Shown piece after piece: positions 24,563 to 30,860 of a DNA stretch of 37,444 nt (positions are counted from its first letter, which is position 1; each line of letters starts with the position of its first letter). The notes beneath the pieces were generated by a model. The model had not been told where the DNA came from. It made no database searches and saw nothing but the letters and a program-made list of their open reading frames with translations. The position numbers and the translations under genes are program-made. The DNA is from an uncultured Emergencia sp. (lineage in GTDB: Bacteria > Bacillota > Clostridia > Peptostreptococcales > Anaerovoracaceae): the NCBI GenBank assembly GCA_937997955.1, contig CALLDR010000020.1, forward strand, positions 1 through 37,444. Reading direction: 5' to 3'.

Positions 24563-24591
24563 CCGCCTCCTTGCTCACCCTCTCCTCTTTA

Positions 24592-24620
24592 TTGAACCCG
24601 CCTCGGATCTGTGATAAAAT
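24592..24620 (+). promoter_or_regulatory. Sigma-A promoter of the methyltransferase gene
   Basis: TTGAAC (24592-24597), 17 nt, TAAAAT (24615-24620), 30 bp after the end of the repeat array. The leader is about 75 nt. Confidence 0.7.
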
Positions 24621-24652
24621 GACCATATCGCTTCAACCGCATGGACAATCAC

Positions 24653-24691
24653 ATAGAAAAGAACGATAGAAAAGAACGATAGAAAGGAACG
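24653..24691 (+). repeat. 13-bp tandem repeat in the methyltransferase leader
   Basis: ATAGAAAAGAACG is present twice exactly (24653-24665, 24666-24678) and once with one change that creates AAAGGAACG (24679-24691). The last copy is followed by GGGAG and the ATG at 24703, so the repeats sit next to the ribosome binding site. Confidence 0.85.
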
Positions 24692-24702
24692 GGAGAAAAC
24701 CC

Positions 24703-25857
24703 ATGAACCAATTAGAACAACTGGAACAGCGTCTGGCCGGCATCTTTGACGAAGGCGAACTGATCCGCATGATCTTTTCCGCCAAGCGGAGGAAATCCCT
24801 GGAATACAACAAAGTCGTCATTCGTCCTGTCAGGCTCTCCGGAAAAATGATGTTTCAGGCAGAATATACCTTTGATAAGAAAGTCACCCACGAAAACCTG
24901 TCCGCCGACGACGCTCTGGCACGAGCCCTCGGCCTGGTGCAGTCCGATTTCAAGCAGGTCAACATCTTCACGGCGTCTGAGGACATACAGATTCTGGCCT
25001 CAAAGCCGGAAAAGGCCCGCATCACAACCAAGCCGGCCACCCGCGCCATGCCGACGCTGGAGCACAACAGAACCAAGCAGTACGTGATCCCCGACGGCGT
25101 TCCCTGCGATTTTCTGATCCGCCTGGGCGTCATGGACGCGGACGGCAAGGTGATCCAGCGTCACTACAGCAAGTTCCGTCAGATCAACCGCTACCTGGAG
25201 ATCGTGGAGGACGTATTTCCTTCCCTGCCAAAGGATAAAAAGCTGAAGATCATCGACTTCGGCTGCGGCAAGGCCTACCTGACCTTCGCCCTCTACTACG
25301 ACCTGCGGATTTTACACAGCCGCGACGTGGAGATCATCGGCCTGGACCTGAAAAAAGACGTGATCAAATTCTGCAGCAGGATCGCCGCGGATCTCCACTA
25401 TGACGGTCTGCAGTTCCTCATGGGCGACATCGCCGACTACACGGAGGACCACGCCGATATGGTGGTTACCCTCCACGCCTGCGATACCGCCACCGATTAC
25501 GCCCTGATCAACGCCGTGTCCTGGGGCGCGCCGGTCATTCTTTCGGTGCCATGCTGCCAGCACGAACTGTTCTCCCAGATCAAAAATGACCTGCACCAGC
25601 CCATGCTGAAATACGGCATTTTAAAAGACCGTCTGACGGAGTATCTGACAGACGGCCTTCGAGGTCTGAAGTTAGAAGCCGCGGGCTACGATGTGGCCCT
25701 CATCGAGTTCACCAGCCTGGAGCATACGGCCCGAAACATCATGATCAAAGCGGTCAAAGCCGGCGCTCCCGATTCTGCCCGCGCCGCCAGGGCCCAGGCC
25801 CAGTACGAGGCCCTTCGGGATTTCTATCAGGTCCATCCGACCATCGACCAGCTGTAG
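24703..25857 (+). CDS. Class I SAM-dependent methyltransferase (PF13679-like)
   Basis: A 384-residue protein. The SAM-binding motif I is IIDFGCGKAYLTFAL (183-197), with GLDLKKD (213-219) as motif II, MGDIADY (240-246) and the later LHACDTATDYAL (257-268) and SVPCCQHEL (281-289). The CGKAYLTFAL/HACDTATD/PCCQHEL set is that of the Methyltransf_32 group, related to eukaryotic METTL25 and tRNA methyltransferase-like proteins. The N-terminal ~175 residues are a distinct domain without a recognised fold, including RHYSKFRQINRYLEIVED, which probably contacts an RNA substrate; this is inference. GGGAG lies about 6 nt before the ATG. It is convergent with the aspartokinase-like gene. Confidence 0.85.
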   Translation: MNQLEQLEQRLAGIFDEGELIRMIFSAKRRKSLEYNKVVIRPVRLSGKMMFQAEYTFDKKVTHENLSADDALARALGLVQSDFKQVNIFTASEDIQILASKPEKARITTKPATRAMPTLEHNRTKQYVIPDGVPCDFLIRLGVMDADGKVIQRHYSKFRQINRYLEIVEDVFPSLPKDKKLKIIDFGCGKAYLTFALYYDLRILHSRDVEIIGLDLKKDVIKFCSRIAADLHYDGLQFLMGDIADYTEDHADMVVTLHACDTATDYALINAVSWGAPVILSVPCCQHELFSQIKNDLHQPMLKYGILKDRLTEYLTDGLRGLKLEAAGYDVALIEFTSLEHTARNIMIKAVKAGAPDSARAARAQAQYEALRDFYQVHPTIDQL

Positions 25858-25944
25858 CCAGCCGCCCGGCTGGCTGCGGCTCCCTGCCCGGCTCCAGTCC
25901 GGCATCTCTGCTCCCTTCAGCGCCTTCCGGCTGGCTACAGCTGG
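25848..25944. repeat. 17-bp perfect inverted repeat across two convergent gene ends
   Basis: CCAGCTGTAGCCAGCCG (25848-25864) and its exact complement (25928-25944) contain the last Gln-Leu-stop codons of both convergent genes. The 63 bp between hold a third, inverted copy of GGCTGGCT (25868-25875), which forms an alternative short hairpin with AGCCAGCC (25856-25863). No T-run follows. It may act as a joint transcription end. Confidence 0.75.
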
Positions 25945-27125
25945 AAGGCTTCAGAAAGGGCGACAACCGCCGTCCCCTTCTGCCCGCTGTCAATAGCCGC
26001 GGATATGGAGATCTCCGACGTGGTGATATTGTAGTGACGGACACCCTTTGATGCGAGCACGCTGAACACCTTGCTCGCCACACCGGTGTGGCTTGCCATG
26101 CCCGCGCCTACGACGGACACCAGGCTCAGGTCGTCTTGGCGATAGATTTCCAAATCCCGCAGCCTTTGATTAGACGCGAAGGCCTGATCGATATCGGCAA
26201 TTTTTTCACGGCCGCAGCTGAAGGATACGGCACAGCTGTTTTCACTGCAGGTCTGCTGGCTGATCATGTCGATATTGACGTCCAGGTCGCCCAGCAGCTC
26301 AAACAGCTCCGCGATCTCGCCGCCTACGGCCGGCAGTCCCTTCAAAGTGTACACCACGATGTCATCGGAGACGGCCAGTCCGGTCACCGCCCCTTCCTGT
26401 ACGATAAAACTTCTATCCATAATATAGGTTCCTCCATTCTGCTCTGCCTCAAAGGCAGGTCCCACATATAATTTCACGCCGAAAGCGCTGGCCAGCTCGA
26501 TGGCCCTGCTTTCCAGATCATTTTCGCCCAGTAGAATCAGCTCCATAGCCTCTTCATAGCTGATCTCTTTGATCACCCTGCCGCCCTGGCGGGTATAGAT
26601 GCCCTGGGTATTGCCATAGAGCTGACAGCAGCAGTCCAAAGCCGCCGCAATAGCCACCGCCGTGGCCGCCGCGCCGTAACGCCCCTTTACATCTTCCTGA
26701 TCGTAGGTGCCGATGCCCTGAAATCCGGCCACCACCGCCACCTTGCCCTCGTCGAGCACGTCGGTGACCCGTCCCGTCTTCAGCTGATGCTTCCCCTCGG
26801 CCCGGTCCACCATGTCCAGTGCCCTGCCGCGGATATACGGCACCACCTCTGCGGCCAGGCCTTCTTTTTCCAGTGCCGCCGCCATCAAAGCCGCGGTCTG
26901 CTGTTCTGCCGCTGAAAACATCTGATCCAAATGCGATTTGCTGATCTGGCCGCCCAGCTGCGCGGCCCGCTGGCTCATGGCCTGAGCGATCTCCTGCAGC
27001 GCTGCCACGACGATGACCCGCCGGTCGCCTCTCTCGTGGCCGGCCGCCACATGCTTCGCGATGACGGTCAGGTCATCTAGCGTGCGAAGATACCGCCCGC
27101 CATACTTTTCTACAATGCTCTTCAT
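25935..27125 (-). CDS. Aspartokinase-like protein with eroded kinase motifs and two ACT domains
   Basis: A 396-residue protein with the length and fold order of a monofunctional aspartokinase: amino acid kinase domain (about 1-235) and two ACT domains (about 245-310 and 330-396). The ACT part is well kept: SVVGAGMASHTGVASKVFSVL and ITTSEISIS (367-375), the lysine/threonine-binding region. The kinase part is not: KFGGTS reads KYGGRY (7-12), the usual VVSAMG reads VVAALQ (39-44), GRGGSDTT reads GRYGAAAT (148-155), and TDVxGIYTxDPR reads GNTQGIYTRQGG (171-182). Several of these hold ATP and aspartate ligands. It may be inactive as a kinase, or act as a lysine sensor. The ATG at 27125 has GGGGAGG 8 nt upstream; a longer frame upstream runs through the riboswitch and is not used. 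A lysine riboswitch precedes it. Confidence 0.85.
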   Translation of the reverse strand: MKSIVEKYGGRYLRTLDDLTVIAKHVAAGHERGDRRVIVVAALQEIAQAMSQRAAQLGGQISKSHLDQMFSAAEQQTAALMAAALEKEGLAAEVVPYIRGRALDMVDRAEGKHQLKTGRVTDVLDEGKVAVVAGFQGIGTYDQEDVKGRYGAAATAVAIAAALDCCCQLYGNTQGIYTRQGGRVIKEISYEEAMELILLGENDLESRAIELASAFGVKLYVGPAFEAEQNGGTYIMDRSFIVQEGAVTGLAVSDDIVVYTLKGLPAVGGEIAELFELLGDLDVNIDMISQQTCSENSCAVSFSCGREKIADIDQAFASNQRLRDLEIYRQDDLSLVSVVGAGMASHTGVASKVFSVLASKGVRHYNITTSEISISAAIDSGQKGTAVVALSEAFQL

Positions 27126-27154
27126 TCTTTTACCTCCCCTGCGCCTTCCTCTGA

Positions 27155-27188
27155 ACAAAAGAAAACGCCCATGCGATGCGCACGGGCG
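27155..27188 (-). terminator. Riboswitch expression-platform terminator
   Basis: On the minus strand CGCCCGTGCG (27179-27188) pairs with CGCATGGGCG (27166-27175), with one internal mismatch and a 3-nt loop, followed by TTTTCTTTTG. It lies 36 nt after the riboswitch aptamer and 30 nt before the start codon, as expected for a lysine-controlled terminator. Confidence 0.85.
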
Positions 27189-27223
27189 AAAAAAACAATA
27201 CAAAAAGATACTGTAAAATTTCA

Positions 27224-27374
27224 GATAGCGCAACTACTTTCGTAGACAGTCCTACAGCTGTTGACCATAGGCCCACCGAAAAGGCACGCCTGCCCTCCCG
27301 ATTCGGCGGAGATTGCCTCCAGTGTGGTCCCTGCCCGCCGGCTCGCACACCTTCTTCTGCTCCGCGCCTCTATC
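27224..27374 (-). ncRNA. Lysine riboswitch (L-box)
   Basis: On the minus strand the leader opens with GATAGAGGCGCG and closes with GCGCTATC, which pair as P1. Between them are the lysine-riboswitch core blocks CCGCCGAA and GGACTGTC, in the order and spacing of the B. subtilis lysC leader (GAUAGAGGUGCG, CGCCGAAG, GGCUGUC, GGCUAUC). The AGUA motif of the P2 turn is not obvious, so the P2 region may be a variant. A promoter (27394-27422) lies just upstream and a terminator (27155-27188) downstream. Lysine binding should stop transcription of the aspartokinase-like gene. Confidence 0.88.
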
Positions 27375-27393
27375 ATGTCATATATTTTATCCC

Positions 27394-27422
27394 ATTCTAA
27401 TACTTTATTCACATAAAATCAA
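27394..27422 (-). promoter_or_regulatory. Sigma-A promoter of the lysine-riboswitch transcript
   Basis: On the minus strand TTGATT (27417-27422), 17 nt, TAGAAT (27394-27399). Transcription would start about 12 nt before the aptamer. Confidence 0.75.
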
Positions 27423-27526
27423 GTACTTTTTTGTGTGCATTTCACAAATCTCAAAATTTATGCTTGATTTTAACGTGTTCCCGGGCTCCCTTTGGCCAGA
27501 AACCTCCGCCGCAGGCGCCAGCACTT

Positions 27527-27574
27527 CGCTCTCTGCAGGTCTCAGCGCTCCGCTCTCCGCGGATCTCAGCGCTC
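27527..27574. repeat. 24-bp imperfect direct repeat in a GC-rich spacer
   Basis: Two adjacent 24-bp units (27527-27550 and 27551-27574) share CGCTCTC and TCTCAGCGCTC and differ at three bases in the middle (CTGCAGGT versus CCGCGGAT region). A run of nine G lies at 27624-27632. This spacer of 27423-27643, downstream of a methyltransferase gene, holds no convincing gene. Confidence 0.6.
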
Positions 27575-27643
27575 CGCTGCGGGGACTTAGCCCATCTCCG
27601 CGGGGGTTTCAGCACGCCGCCGCGGGGGGGGGACAGCCGCCGC

Positions 27644-28462
27644 CTATTTCCTGCCGTACAGCAGGCCCATGCCATTCAGCATCCAAGGGGTGCGTATGTA
27701 TCCGGGTATAAAATCCAGCCGGTCCACATTCGGGATATAGTGGACCTCCGCGACGCCTTCCGTTTTCAGCGCCTCCACCAGCTCGTCCATATCGCCGTAG
27801 AGATTCTTGTGCTCGAACATGTCCTGGAAGGCGAAGACGCCGCCTTTCTTCACCACCCGAAGGGCCTCTCTCACCACCAGCCGCTTGTCCGGCTGGGTGC
27901 GTACCTCGTGGAACACGAAATTGCTCACCGCCGCGTCAAAGGTCTCATCGGGGAAGTCCAGCTTTGCCGCGTCTCCCTTTTCAAAGGTGATCCGGTCAGC
28001 GACGCCCTCTGCCTGAGCATTTCTCTGGCACTGTTCTTTGGCGTAGCTCCATTCCTTCCCCCAAAAATCCACGCCCACGAGCCGGGCCTGCGGAAACCGC
28101 TTCGCGCAGCGTACCGTCAAAGCCCCCGCGCCGCATCCGATGTCCAGCAGAACCCCCTGTCCGTCCCACAGGCAGTGCTCCGTCAGATACTGATGGATCT
28201 CCCCCATGAGGCCGCCTCCATCAAAGGCGAATCGTCTCCGGCAGGCCTGCATGTACAAAGTGAAGATCAAAACCGCCGCCAGCAACGCGGCCAGTACGAT
28301 CCCGACAGCGACGCTCTTCAAAAAACACAGGTCCAGCAGCTCCAGGACGCACAGGACGCCGGTCACGATCCACAGCGGCTTCATCATGGCCGCAGGCACC
28401 CAGTTGCCGTAATCGGTCCCAACATTGGTCAGATTTTCATTCATAGTTGTTTTTTCACTCAT
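27644..28462 (-). CDS. Membrane-anchored class I methyltransferase
   Basis: A 272-residue protein: two N-terminal transmembrane segments (about 31-47 and 51-72), then a Methyltransf_11-type domain with LDIGCGAGALTV (106-117) as motif I, VGVDFWG (129-135), FEKGDAAKLDFPDETFDAAVSNFVFHEV and EALRVVKKGGVFAFQD. These are the standard SAM-binding and post-motif blocks. The active domain should face the cytoplasm. AGGAGG lies 7 nt before the ATG. It is directly downstream of the TetR gene, with 72 nt between that hold a terminator and a palindrome, so it may be under control of the TetR regulator. Its substrate is unknown; a quinone, lipid or small toxic molecule are possible. Confidence 0.88.
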   Translation of the reverse strand: MSEKTTMNENLTNVGTDYGNWVPAAMMKPLWIVTGVLCVLELLDLCFLKSVAVGIVLAALLAAVLIFTLYMQACRRRFAFDGGGLMGEIHQYLTEHCLWDGQGVLLDIGCGAGALTVRCAKRFPQARLVGVDFWGKEWSYAKEQCQRNAQAEGVADRITFEKGDAAKLDFPDETFDAAVSNFVFHEVRTQPDKRLVVREALRVVKKGGVFAFQDMFEHKNLYGDMDELVEALKTEGVAEVHYIPNVDRLDFIPGYIRTPWMLNGMGLLYGRK

Positions 28463-28479
28463 CTTTCTTCCTCCTGAAA

Positions 28480-28491
28480 TAACACTTGTTA
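28480..28491. promoter_or_regulatory. Palindrome before the methyltransferase gene
   Basis: TAACA-CT-TGTTA, with the half-site AACA/TGTTATG repeated nearby (28487-28502). It is 18 nt upstream of the start codon. It differs from the GTTAG-N6-CTAAC sites, so it may be bound by another regulator. Confidence 0.3.
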
Positions 28492-28501
28492 TGTTTTGTT
28501 A

Positions 28502-28535
28502 TGTAAAAAACCTGGAGGTTTTCATCTCCAGGTTT
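28502..28535 (-). terminator. Rho-independent terminator after the TetR gene
   Basis: On the minus strand AAACCTGGAG (28526-28535) pairs with CTCCAGGTTT (28508-28517) with an 8-nt loop, followed by TTTTACAT. It begins right at the tetR stop codon. It may act as an attenuator before the methyltransferase gene. Confidence 0.85.
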
Positions 28536-29233
28536 CACATATCTTTTTGATTCAGTTTCCGCATCAGCGCCTCAAATCCGCCGTCCGTGTACCAGCCGAT
28601 CTGCTCGGCCAGCTCCAGCGTCCGCTCCAGGCTGTATCCGCCCATAATCATCTGCGTATATCCTCTCACTTTCATCTCTATCAAAATCCGAACCAGATCC
28701 CGGTCCGCCTCCTCCACGCCGTACTTGCGAAAAAACTGAAGGAAGGCTTCGCCCAGCTGGTCCATGGCCTCTTCCATAAAGGTCTCGTACTTGGTCCCGG
28801 CAGACTTTTCCGCCAGGATCAAAAAGACATCGCGGTGATACCAGAAAAAGGAAAGCAGCCGTTTTTCGCTCTCCACGCCCAGAGAAGCGTCCGCCAGTTC
28901 CGCGTCGATCATCTCAGCGGACAGACGGCCCAGCTGTTCCAGCGTGCCGCCCACGACCTGATCCAAGAGCTCTTCTTTGTTCTCAAACCAGAAATACAGG
29001 GCTCCCGTAGTGACGCCGGCCTCCGCGCAGATGCGCCGGAGAGACGCCTTTTCATAGCCCCGTTCCAGAAACTCCTTGGTAGCCGCCGCCAAAAGCCTTT
29101 CCTTTACCGACGATGGTTCTTCAGTTCTCTGGCCAATTTCAGGGTCTGTCTTTTGTTCTGTTTCTCGGTTTGTTTCCCGATCTCTTTCTCGCTCTGTCCC
29201 CTGGCCCCGCGCCCGGTCTGCGGCATGGTTCAT
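28535..29233 (-). CDS. TetR/AcrR-family regulator, likely autoregulated
   Basis: A 232-residue TetR protein. The DNA-binding domain (about 42-90) has VKERLLAAATKEFLERGYEKASLRRICAEAGVTTGALYFWFENKEELL; the rest is an all-helical ligand/dimer domain. Residues 5-40 are an unusual very charged extension rich in Arg/Glu (RERDRETNRETEQKTDPE). I chose the ATG at 29233, because the longer frame runs upstream through repeats and the operator. Its leader carries a strong promoter with GGTTAG-N6-CTAACC over the start region (29318-29335), which suggests autoregulation. The same palindrome occurs three times upstream of the pilus operon, whose last gene ends 174 nt away. No ligand can be inferred. Confidence 0.92.
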   Translation of the reverse strand: MNHAADRARGQGTERERDRETNRETEQKTDPEIGQRTEEPSSVKERLLAAATKEFLERGYEKASLRRICAEAGVTTGALYFWFENKEELLDQVVGGTLEQLGRLSAEMIDAELADASLGVESEKRLLSFFWYHRDVFLILAEKSAGTKYETFMEEAMDQLGEAFLQFFRKYGVEEADRDLVRILIEMKVRGYTQMIMGGYSLERTLELAEQIGWYTDGGFEALMRKLNQKDM

Positions 29234-29284
29234 ACTTATCTTCCTTTGGCTGTCTCTATTGGTTGTCTCTATCCAGACAGTTAT

Positions 29285-29314
29285 CTGTATCAAACTGTAT
29301 CATACTGTATCAAA
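29285..29314. repeat. 10-bp tandem repeat CTGTATCAWA x3
   Basis: CTGTATCAAA, CTGTATCATA, CTGTATCAAA stand head to tail with a period of exactly 10 bp, close to one helical turn, between the tetR operator and its start codon. No function is known to me. Confidence 0.85.
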
Positions 29315-29317
29315 TCC

Positions 29318-29335
29318 GGTTAGCTATATCTAACC
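29318..29335. promoter_or_regulatory. TetR-type operator GGTTAG-N6-CTAACC at the tetR promoter
   Basis: A perfect 6-bp inverted repeat with a 6-nt centre (CTATAT), just downstream of the -10 box (29339-29344). It would block transcription start if bound. It matches three sites at 37026-37142. Confidence 0.7.
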
Positions 29336-29338
29336 ACT

Positions 29339-29367
29339 ATTATATCCCATTCCCGCCCCATTTGCAA
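29339..29367 (-). promoter_or_regulatory. Sigma-A promoter of the tetR gene
   Basis: On the minus strand TTGCAA (29362-29367), 17 nt, TATAAT (29339-29344). The operator overlaps the predicted start. Confidence 0.8.
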
Positions 29368-29407
29368 TATCATTTTTATCGGAGGCCAGGGCCTGCCAGC
29401 GATTCTT

Positions 29408-30070
29408 TTACTCCACGAGAACGCATCGGACAGCGCACCGGGTCTGCCCGCCCAGGTTGCAGGTGAAAAGGGTCAGCGCCCATTCTTCTTGGATATTGCC
29501 GTCCTGGGTATTGCCGTTCTGGGAATTGCCGGCCTGGGCATTACCGGCCTGGGTACTGCCGGTCATTTCCTCTATGGCCGTCGGCTTCATGGTCTCCCTG
29601 TTGGCCACCTGATAGTGAAGCACCTGCCCCTTTACCGTGATCAGATACACGTCCGCCCCCATGTCGACGTTCCTGATGGGGCCAAAGTGAGAAGCAAAGT
29701 TGTGGGCGCAGATGACCAGGTCCTGGCTGTAATAACTGCCCGAATACCGGCAGGGGCTGTAGCGCAGCCGGTCGTAATCCCACTGGTCCATGACGGGCAG
29801 GCGCAGGCCCAGGCTGGGGATTTCCAAAATGCCGATGTAGGCGTATCCGTCGACCTCCAGGGTAGGCATCTCTCCGTCAGGATCTATATACCCGGGCAGC
29901 GCCCACCGGTCATCGGTCATGGCTGCCTCCATTTTTTCCAAGATGTCCCCGCTGGCCTCTTTCGCGCGGCCGCTGTCCCACAGGTTATACACAATCAAAA
30001 GGAGGGCTGCCGCGATCAGCAGCACCCCCAAAGTAATGCAGAAAGAGCCTTTTCTTCGTCTGATTTTCAT
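29408..30070 (-). CDS. Sortase with repeat insertion near the active site
   Basis: A 220-residue sortase: N-terminal signal anchor (about 9-28), then a sortase fold with the catalytic His123 (VICAHNF), Cys204 (LFTCNLGG) and Arg211. It anchors or links LPxTG proteins at the outer face of the membrane. Between two strands (residues 171-194) is an insertion of five degenerate pentads of the form xQxGN, encoded by tandem 15-bp repeats, which lies about 10 residues before the catalytic cysteine. It is next to the LPQTG pilin, one base after its stop, so that pilin is its likely substrate. It is the last gene of the pilus operon. It lacks the C-terminal transmembrane helix of class C enzymes; it may be the anchoring sortase. 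Confidence 0.88.
   Translation of the reverse strand: MKIRRRKGSFCITLGVLLIAAALLLIVYNLWDSGRAKEASGDILEKMEAAMTDDRWALPGYIDPDGEMPTLEVDGYAYIGILEIPSLGLRLPVMDQWDYDRLRYSPCRYSGSYYSQDLVICAHNFASHFGPIRNVDMGADVYLITVKGQVLHYQVANRETMKPTAIEEMTGSTQAGNAQAGNSQNGNTQDGNIQEEWALTLFTCNLGGQTRCAVRCVLVE
29492..29563. repeat. 15-bp tandem repeats inside the sortase gene
   Basis: About 4.7 copies of a 15-bp unit (plus strand TGCCGKYCTGGGNAT) encode repeated Gln-x-Gly-Asn pentads. Copy-number change keeps the reading frame, so it could vary between strains. Confidence 0.85.
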
Positions 30071-30071
30071 A

Positions 30072-30860
30072 TCAAAACACCTCGGCCTTCTCAGCTTTGA
30101 CGTTTTCTCTGCGCCGCCGTCCCAGCAGCACCAGAGCCGCGCCTGACAGCGCCAGTACAGGCACCGGCCACCAAAGCTGTCCCGTCTGCGGAAGTTTTTC
30201 TGTTTCCACGGCAGGCGGTTGGGCTGGCTGTTCCTCCGGCTGGTCCGGCTTCTGCGGCGTCACCGGCTCTGCCGGGTCGTCTGTTTCAGGAACCCTCGGC
30301 GTCACCGGTTTCACCGTGCCGTGCTTTGGCGCGGCTTTGATGTCGTACAGATAAGAGCCGTTTACGCTGGCGGGTACGACGACGATAAAAGGGTCCACGG
30401 CCTCATAGGCTCCCTCTGAGCCGGCTGAGACTACCAGATACACGCCCAGCGGCAGGCCGCTCCACTGGGCCTCGCCCTCCGCGTCGGTCACTGCCTTTTC
30501 CCCCGAAACCTGATGGGATTCCACGTACTCGCCCAAAGCGGCGGCCAGCTTCTTCGCCTGGGTATCCGACAAATCCAACGTGTCCAGGGACACGTGGCTT
30601 TCCAGAAACGGCTCCGTCAGCGAAACCGTGTCCTCACCGCCGACCTCTGCCGCCGCGGCCACCTGATAGAGCACCAGCGTCTCGCCCGATATTCCCTCTT
30701 CAGTGTCCGCCGCGACGAGAGCCACGGCAAGAGAACCCTTTTGACGGTAGTCCAGCGCCGTCCCTTCGGCAAAGGTCTCCGCGGTAAAGCAGGCAAGACC
30801 CATGACAGAGATCAAAAGGAAGGCGGCCAGCCGTATGATCTTTCGTTTTGCGTTTGTCAT
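30072..30860 (-). CDS. LPQTG-anchored pilin, minor or basal
   Basis: A 262-residue surface protein: signal peptide (about 1-31, ending AETFAEG), a SpaA/prealbumin-like pilin domain (about 40-183; GSLAVALVAADTEEGISGETLVLYQV, later GLPLGVYLVVSAG), a proline-rich stalk (about 184-222; PVTPRVPE, PEEQPAQPP) and the sorting signal LPQTG (223-227) followed by a hydrophobic helix and RRRR. Its ATG overlaps the stop of the class C sortase by 4 nt. Its position next to a second sortase, with a Pro-rich tail, resembles a basal pilin that fixes the pilus to the cell wall, but no such function is proven. Confidence 0.85.
   Translation of the reverse strand: MTNAKRKIIRLAAFLLISVMGLACFTAETFAEGTALDYRQKGSLAVALVAADTEEGISGETLVLYQVAAAAEVGGEDTVSLTEPFLESHVSLDTLDLSDTQAKKLAAALGEYVESHQVSGEKAVTDAEGEAQWSGLPLGVYLVVSAGSEGAYEAVDPFIVVVPASVNGSYLYDIKAAPKHGTVKPVTPRVPETDDPAEPVTPQKPDQPEEQPAQPPAVETEKLPQTGQLWWPVPVLALSGAALVLLGRRRRENVKAEKAEVF

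Noticed and set aside
24423..24614. 63-residue open frame inside the repeat array
   Set aside because: It starts with TTG, has no ribosome binding site, and the same frame is broken by TAG one unit upstream; it follows from the 63-bp repeat.
27126..27233. N-terminal extension of the aspartokinase-like protein (start at 27233)
   Set aside because: It would translate the riboswitch and terminator; the ATG at 27125 has a strong ribosome binding site and matches the family start.
27624..27632. Run of nine G as a phase-variation tract
   Set aside because: It lies outside any gene, 12 bp past the methyltransferase stop, so slippage would not alter a protein.
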